This document shows, piece after piece, positions 23,141-28,477 of a stretch of 28,477 nt of DNA. Source of the DNA: Ophiosphaerella korrae. Lineage: Eukaryota > Ascomycota > Dothideomycetes > Pleosporales > Phaeosphaeriaceae. The stretch lies in NCBI GenBank assembly GCA_028456385.1, contig JALNQF010000464.1:1-28477 (forward strand), read 5' to 3'. A model generated the notes under the pieces. That model saw nothing but the letters and a program-made list of their open reading frames with translations, made no database searches and had not been told where the DNA came from. A program made the position numbers and the translations under genes. Numbering within the stretch: the first letter of the stretch is position 1; each line of letters opens with the position of its first letter.

Positions 23141-25212
23141 TCTATATTTAAATATACTACTAGGTACTATTATATAATAATAAAATTATATAAAAGAATT
23201 TCTAGTAGCTACTCTTATAGTTATACTATACTATAGAATATTTATAGTACTACATCTACAATAATAACTACTTTATTAAGTAGTTAAACGCAAGGCGTTT
23301 ACTATAACGCGTATTCTAACTATATATTAGACTTATATCTATAGTATTCTAGTCGTTCTACGCCTATAGACACCCTACTTTAAGTTACTTAGGTGTGCTA
23401 GATAACTACTAAATAGATGCCTAGAGTAACCCTACTTTATTTAGCTTATCTAGTATTTAAGTTAGAAATTACGTAGCTCCCTAAGAGGTATTTTAGAAGT
23501 ACTTAAATATTTACTTAGCTTTATCTAATGTTATACTTCCCTATCTAAAACTAACTATTACTTAATTGCGTTATTTCTATATATTTTAAATATATTCTTT
23601 TACAGAACGTATCTCCTCTTATAAGTATTATTTCTAAGAATATACGTAGACTTATAATAAAGTAAAGAAAAGTAAAGAAGTTTATTAATCTATAGTAAAT
23701 ATAGCAAGTACCTTTTAGTATACTAAGTAGATTAGAGAGTTGTAGGCTATAGACTACTATCTAAAGAGCTCGTTCTATAGGCCTAACTTACCCTATAATA
23801 TTATAAGTCTACTATTTACGTAGTATAACGTTTTAATAAATTATAGTAGGTGCTTTAATAAATAAGACGTAGAAAATCCTATTAGTATTATAAGCTAAAT
23901 AATTCTTACTACGTTTCTAGTCTTACTTAGTACTCGTAAGCTATTTTCTAAGTACTTATACTAATAATTATCTACTATATCTTTACTCTTACTATTACTC
24001 TCGTCTCTTCTATATAGCTTATACTAATATTAATAGCTTAGTTCTTAGTAAAAGTAAAGCTAATAACGTATATTATAGTAAGGTATAAAGGTTACCTCCT
24101 TTAAGATAATAAATGTGTAAGCTAATATAATATTATTACCTACTTACTTCTTTTAGTTCTCTAGAATTTTTGTACCTAGCAATATTAGGAGCCTATAACT
24201 AACGCTTTAAGCTAATTTATATTATTTAATTAAGGTATACCTTTAAAGGTGTATAGCCCCTTTAAAAAAGGCGTCCTTACACTATATATAACGTATTGTA
24301 ATAATAAATAAGCTTGTTAAACTAATAGCTACTAGGTTAATTAGCTTAAAATAGTATAAAGTAGAAAAAGAAAGACTTAGAGGAGTATAGCTGTATTAGA
24401 AGGTTTTAATCTTAGTTTAGCGTAATTTTTAAAGGAAATACGTGTCTAGATAGCTTAAGAGATCCTTTAAACCTAGGGCTGCTACTTACTCCTATATTCT
24501 AGTTTCTTAATCTTGTTAGCTTAAATTAAATAACAGCCCCTAGGATTTATACAATTTAAATACTTTTGTTTAAAGGCTAATTACTAAAAGTTTAGCAAGA
24601 TAGTACAACGTATTACAATAACTTTTAAAGTCTTAAAGTTTTTTATTAATCTTTAGCTATAAAACTATATATACGTTGCGTAGATAGAGTAATATAAATT
24701 CTATTATAAGTCTACTTAAATTAGTAAAAGACTATACTAAGCGTAAATACTTTACTTTGTATCTAGGCTAGAGCTTCGTAGTAGAGGTAATTGTTGTAAG
24801 AAATTAATATTTTTAATAGTATATTAAATCTAGGCAAGATATTAGCTAGAGAACTATAAGTCGATTATTAGACAAAGGTAAAGACTATCTACTAAGAAGT
24901 ATGTATTAAAACTTAACTTACACTTAGGAGTAGCTACCCTTAATTATCCTAAGAATAAGATATATCTATAGGATATATATTCTTAAGCTTCTATTAAGGT
25001 TTTCTTAACCTACGCGTAGAGTAAATACTAAGAATACTAAGTCTTTTTATACTTGTACTAGAACTAGATCTTAGTATTAGCACGTTGCTATCTAACTTCC
25101 CCCTACAAGAATTAATTCTAGATATACTTGCTACTCTAAGGAGCGCATTTTATAACTAGAGTATCTTAATCTTAACGTAAGTAAGGCTTACTTTGTAATA
25201 GCTACGTTACGC
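23141..25212. other. Region without an assigned gene
   Basis: Two kilobases in which I could not support any product. A + frame near 24880-25190 (IILRIRYIYRIYILKLLLRF; LEYLNLNVSKAYFVIATLR) is open apart from TAG/TAA but unmatched. Confidence 0.35.
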
Positions 25213-25325
25213 TAAAGTAAGATAAGACTAAAGTAAGATAAGACTAAAATAAGATAGAACTACTAACACGTTACTTAGGCCTTATCTTATTTCTATCTTA
25301 TCTTATTTCTATCTTTATTTTAACT
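25213..25325. repeat. Foldback of 16-bp tandem repeats
   Basis: Three units of taaagtaagataagac (the first two identical, the third diverged) occupy 25213-25260. After 17 bases, about three units of ctatcttatcttattt in the opposite sense occupy roughly 25278-25325. The two blocks are imperfect reverse complements and could form a hairpin with a stem of about 48 bases. It may be the remains of a small inverted-repeat element. Confidence 0.8.
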
Positions 25326-25516
25326 AACTTTAATCTAGTTCTTACTTTATAGATCTTACTAAGTTTACCCTAGACTTACTACTTCTTTACGCTGCTTCTA
25401 GTATCTTCTATATAAACTACGCCCTAAGCTCTTCTCTAGTAGACTAGTATTAGTAGCTAATATAGGATGTAGAGTTATAACCTCCTATATAGATATTATA
25501 GATTAGATTAACTTAA

Positions 25517-25560
25517 TATATAGGCTATAGATTAACCTAGGTTAATCTATAGCCTATATA
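25517..25560. repeat. Perfect 44-bp palindrome
   Basis: The left half tatataggctatagattaa plus cct is followed directly by its exact reverse complement, centred on cctagg between 25538 and 25539, with no loop. Symmetry stops at 25516/25561. In DNA where almost everything else is diverged by point mutation, perfect symmetry over 22-base arms is notable. Confidence 0.95.
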
Positions 25561-27449
25561 CTTTCTACTACAACTATAACCTAAACTATCTAGTTACTAT
25601 ATACCTATAACTACTTACTACGCTTCTACCCTCTTTAGCGCCTTATACCTAGATTATTACAACTCCTCTTAGTAGAGACTAAAGCTAGTTAGTAATTAGA
25701 ATAAGTAGGCTTAGTATTAGGCATTATACGAGCGTATCTAGCCTCTTTTAAAGAAACGCTAGGGCAGGGCTAGAAAGTAAGAGATAACTCGAACGTTAGC
25801 TTTAGTTAAGCGCTAATAATTATAGATTACAAGAAAAGGCGAAGGCTCTACACTATATATAGCTAGCACCTTCGCAATTATATAATATACTACCTATCGT
25901 GCTTTATATCGCTATATTAACTTTAAGATATAAATCTATATAACTAGCTAGTAACCTTTATTAAGACATTCTAGATATTTTAACATTATATAGAATAATA
26001 TAAGGGTTTAATTAATTAAAACTTACTAAAGGAAATAATACTCTTAAAGGAATGTTCTAAATAGTAACGCGATAAACTACGTCTTTCTTTTTAAAATCTT
26101 TAGTTAACCTACTTAATATAGCTACGCAAACCTATATTAGTATCTACTAAACTTAGAGACTTTTTCTTTTTATATATTATTATTATATAGTAAGTTTTTA
26201 GATAGATTATAGAAATCCTTACTTAAATTAAGTACTAGAATCTTATTAAGACTTTTCCCTTACTAACTAGACAATTGTAGCTCTTACGCTCCTATAGCTC
26301 TTCTAAAACGTATAATAGTAAAATACTTCTAGGTTCTATAGTTATACTATATAATGCTATTAGTAGCTCTAGATAGACGTATATCTAGTAAAGGCTAAAT
26401 TTCGCGTCTTTCTACTAAAAAGAGAAGACTAAAATATTTTACTATAGTTTAAGTAGGTGTTGCTATAATTTTTAATATATATAATTTAGTTAAGACATAA
26501 GTTTATAGCTTTTACTTATAGGAAATCCTAGAACTAAATATATAAGTATAGCTCCTAAATGTAATAGATAGGTTTTAATAGATAATTACAATTCTTAAAC
26601 AAAGATAAAGGTAATATATACAAGGAGTAGAAGTAAGACCTCTAAACTTTACCTAGGTTGCGTACTTTATATTATTTAAATAATAATTACAATTAGCTTC
26701 TACTTTTATATACGTTATATAAGAGGCTTCTAGTTATATACTAGCTTATATAGTAGGTTAAACGTTTCCCCCCTATTTATACTCTATAAGTAGCTACTTA
26801 TATAATTTACTAAAATAGGAAGAGTAGTAGCTATTAAGTTTAATTAAGACTTAGAGGAATAACTTTAGAGCTATATCTTAGTATATCGCCTAAAGCAAGT
26901 ACTACTCCTAGCTACATCTTTGTTATATCTCTAGTAATAATAGGATTACTCGCATATATTAAGTTATAATTAATTACTAATTAGCTATAGAAGGTAAATT
27001 AATAGTAGAAGGTTTTCTTATCTTTTAGCTTTACTGTAGTGCTGCTCTTAGCTAGTAATAAGAAGTAATACTAGCCTTATTAGGATTACTCTACTATTAA
27101 AGAGAGAGCGTATACAAGGATACCTAACTCTCTAGACTTACGAAATAATACTTAGCTTTAAGTATTATATAGTTTAGGCTTACTTTTAACGCTATTTTCT
27201 TTAAAGATTATCTTATAATAACCTATATACTATTTCTATAATAATAAATTGTATTAGATAATAAGAAGACTATCTATTATCTTGTAAGTACGTATAATAA
27301 GCGTATACTTATACTCCTTAGTAGTAAGGTCTTACTATCTACTTCGTACTCTAACTCTTTACCTAAGTTCCTAATAAGTTAAAGCTCTCGTATAGTATTT
27401 AGCCTAAAATAATACCTAGCCTTTCTATCCTTTATAGTAAGGTAATCGC
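25561..27449. other. Region without an assigned gene
   Basis: A minus-strand frame near 26560-27420 (for example LNTIREL.LIRNLGKELEYE, VDSKTLLLRSISIRLLYVLT) is open apart from TAG/TAA and may continue the relic at 27450-28250 after a change of frame near 27440. Its family is not recognised. A short GC-richer hairpin (gcgaagg ... ccttcgc, about 25837-25875) is also present. Nothing else is supported. Confidence 0.35.
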
Positions 27450-28250
27450 TTACCTTTATATTTAGATTAATATCTACTATTAACTATAATTGTAAAGAAC
27501 GCTAAGTCTAGCGATTTTAACCTTAGGAGGTTTAACTTTAGCGCGCTAAGTACTAGAGTAGGTTATCTTTAGTTTTCTCTATAGTATATCCTTAGCTAGT
27601 CTATTACTCTATTATCTATACCCCTATTAAGAGAGATAAATAATACTTTCTTAATGCCTAGTTTAGTACCTATATAATAGAGTATACTACTTAGCTACTC
27701 TTGTTTTACTACTATATTAATAGCATATACTAGTAAATTACTAGGTTGTAATATATTTAGTAATAAGTAATTAGTAGCTAGTAGATAAAGAGGAGCCTTA
27801 TAGTCTAGCACAAGCCTAGTTCTAAAGATTAAGTATATTGTCTCTAGTAGCTATATAATAATATAGCTTCTAAAAGTTATTATATCCTTAAGAGGCTTAC
27901 TATAAATTAGAGTAGTTAAGCTATAAAGGATAGTAAAGCAATAATTCTTAATAAGATCTACTAGTTACGTAGTAATAGAGGAGTAGTCTATACGCACTTA
28001 TTGTAACAATAGTTATAGCTCTAGTAACCTAGGTATCTAGTTAAGAATCTTAAAAATAACGCAAAGTAAGAATATTTAGCTAGTATAATAAAATCTCTAT
28101 ATATAGCTTCTTTTTAAGCTAGAATAGGAGTAAATTTTGTTAAGCGCACCTCTACTCTATAGTACTAATTCCTACTATATAGAGCTATAGCTTAACTATA
28201 CTTTAAGCGTATTAAGTTTTATCTAGTACTTCTAAGCTAAGGAGAGCTTA
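27450..28250 (-). pseudogene. Unknown relic frame (~265 codons)
   Basis: The minus strand read from about 28250 gives one frame interrupted only by TAA/TAG, with pieces LVDLIKNYCFTILYSLTTLI, YSKPLKDIITFRSYIII, IFRTRLVLDYKAPLYLLATN, YLLLNILQPSNLLVYAINIV and GTKLGIKKVLFISLNRGIDN, then LKLNLLRLKSLDLAFFTIIV. It looks like a folded, mainly helical protein with few low-complexity stretches. A gtaagc...tag pair around 27450 could be a short intron leading into the next frame. I could not assign a family, and I specifically saw no tyrosine-recombinase signature. Confidence 0.4.
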
Positions 28251-28477
28251 GTTTCCTAGGATTAAAATTAAGTATTAAGATTAAGGATATTCTATAAAAA
28301 ACCTTAAAGATTACTATAACTAGTATGCGGATTATGCTATATAGTATGTAACCTCGTTATTTCTTGTATAAGCTAAATAATAGAGCTTTTAGGGTTGTTA
28401 TATAACTTAGGTAGATACTTTTTAATACTAAGTATAAGTAGATATATTATAGTTTATAAGCTTAAAACTAACTATTC

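Noticed and set aside
25837..25875. Hairpin gcgaagg...ccttcgc as a terminator or RNA gene
   Set aside because: The stem is only seven bases with a long loop, and there is no coding or RNA context to support a function.
1..28477. Bacterial, phage or organellar AT-rich DNA
   Set aside because: Selective loss of CpA/TpG with CpG retained, absence of open frames, and relics of pogo transposase and DUF7025-AAA proteins point to RIP in a filamentous ascomycete.
1..28477. Tyrosine-recombinase (DUF3435) captain of a Starship element
   Set aside because: I looked for the recombinase motifs in the long relic frames on both strands and found none I could support; mutation could hide one.
1..28477. tRNA or rRNA genes, telomere repeats
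   Set aside because: No tandem telomere-like hexamers and no recognisable tRNA or rRNA core sequence were seen; isolated ttaggg hexamers are not in arrays.

Overview
The window looks like heterochromatic DNA of a filamentous ascomycete (Pezizomycotina) that has been heavily altered by repeat-induced point mutation (RIP). CpA and its complement TpG are almost gone, TpA is extremely common, while CpG, CpT and CpC survive. On the line 13081-13140, counted by hand, there are 14 TpA against 7 ApT, and 1 CpA+TpG against 9 ApC+GpT. Ordinary gene finding therefore fails: ATG is rare, and former CAA, CAG and TGG codons are now TAA or TAG. No intact gene is visible. Several former genes can still be followed as long single reading frames whose only stops are TAA/TAG and whose missing key residues are explained by C-to-T or G-to-A changes.

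Layout. 1-2280: no identifiable gene. 2280-2790: first copy (A) of a dispersed repeat that starts with the tail of an ankyrin-protein gene. 3061-5070 (+): a long relic ending in two C2H2-like zinc fingers. 5165-7400: fragments of pogo/Fot1-type DNA transposons on both strands, with inverted repeats at 5557-5711 and 7245-7400. 7788-8090: repeat copy B. 8265-9470 (+): an ankyrin-repeat protein relic whose tail runs into repeat copy C (9370-9775). 9776-17823: an 8.05-kb segment bounded by ~840-bp inverted repeats; between the arms lie a small unknown relic (10962-11280), a DUF7025/AAA+ ATPase relic (13280-15240) and a 17-bp minisatellite of 16 units (15967-16238). 17850-20290 (+): a relic of about 810 codons of unknown function. 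20290-28477: mostly unassigned, with minus-strand relic frames at about 20560-20970, 22400-23140 and 27450-28250, a foldback of 16-bp repeats (25213-25325) and a perfect 44-bp palindrome (25517-25560).

The point of interest is that the relics include gene families that are not standard transposon genes (ankyrin, AAA+ ATPase, C2H2 finger, a long unknown protein). Since RIP acts on duplicated DNA, these must have belonged to duplicated segments or a large mobile element, and less damaged relatives may exist elsewhere in the genome. The genes no longer work together in any functional sense. All names given to relics are inferences from degraded translations read by eye.
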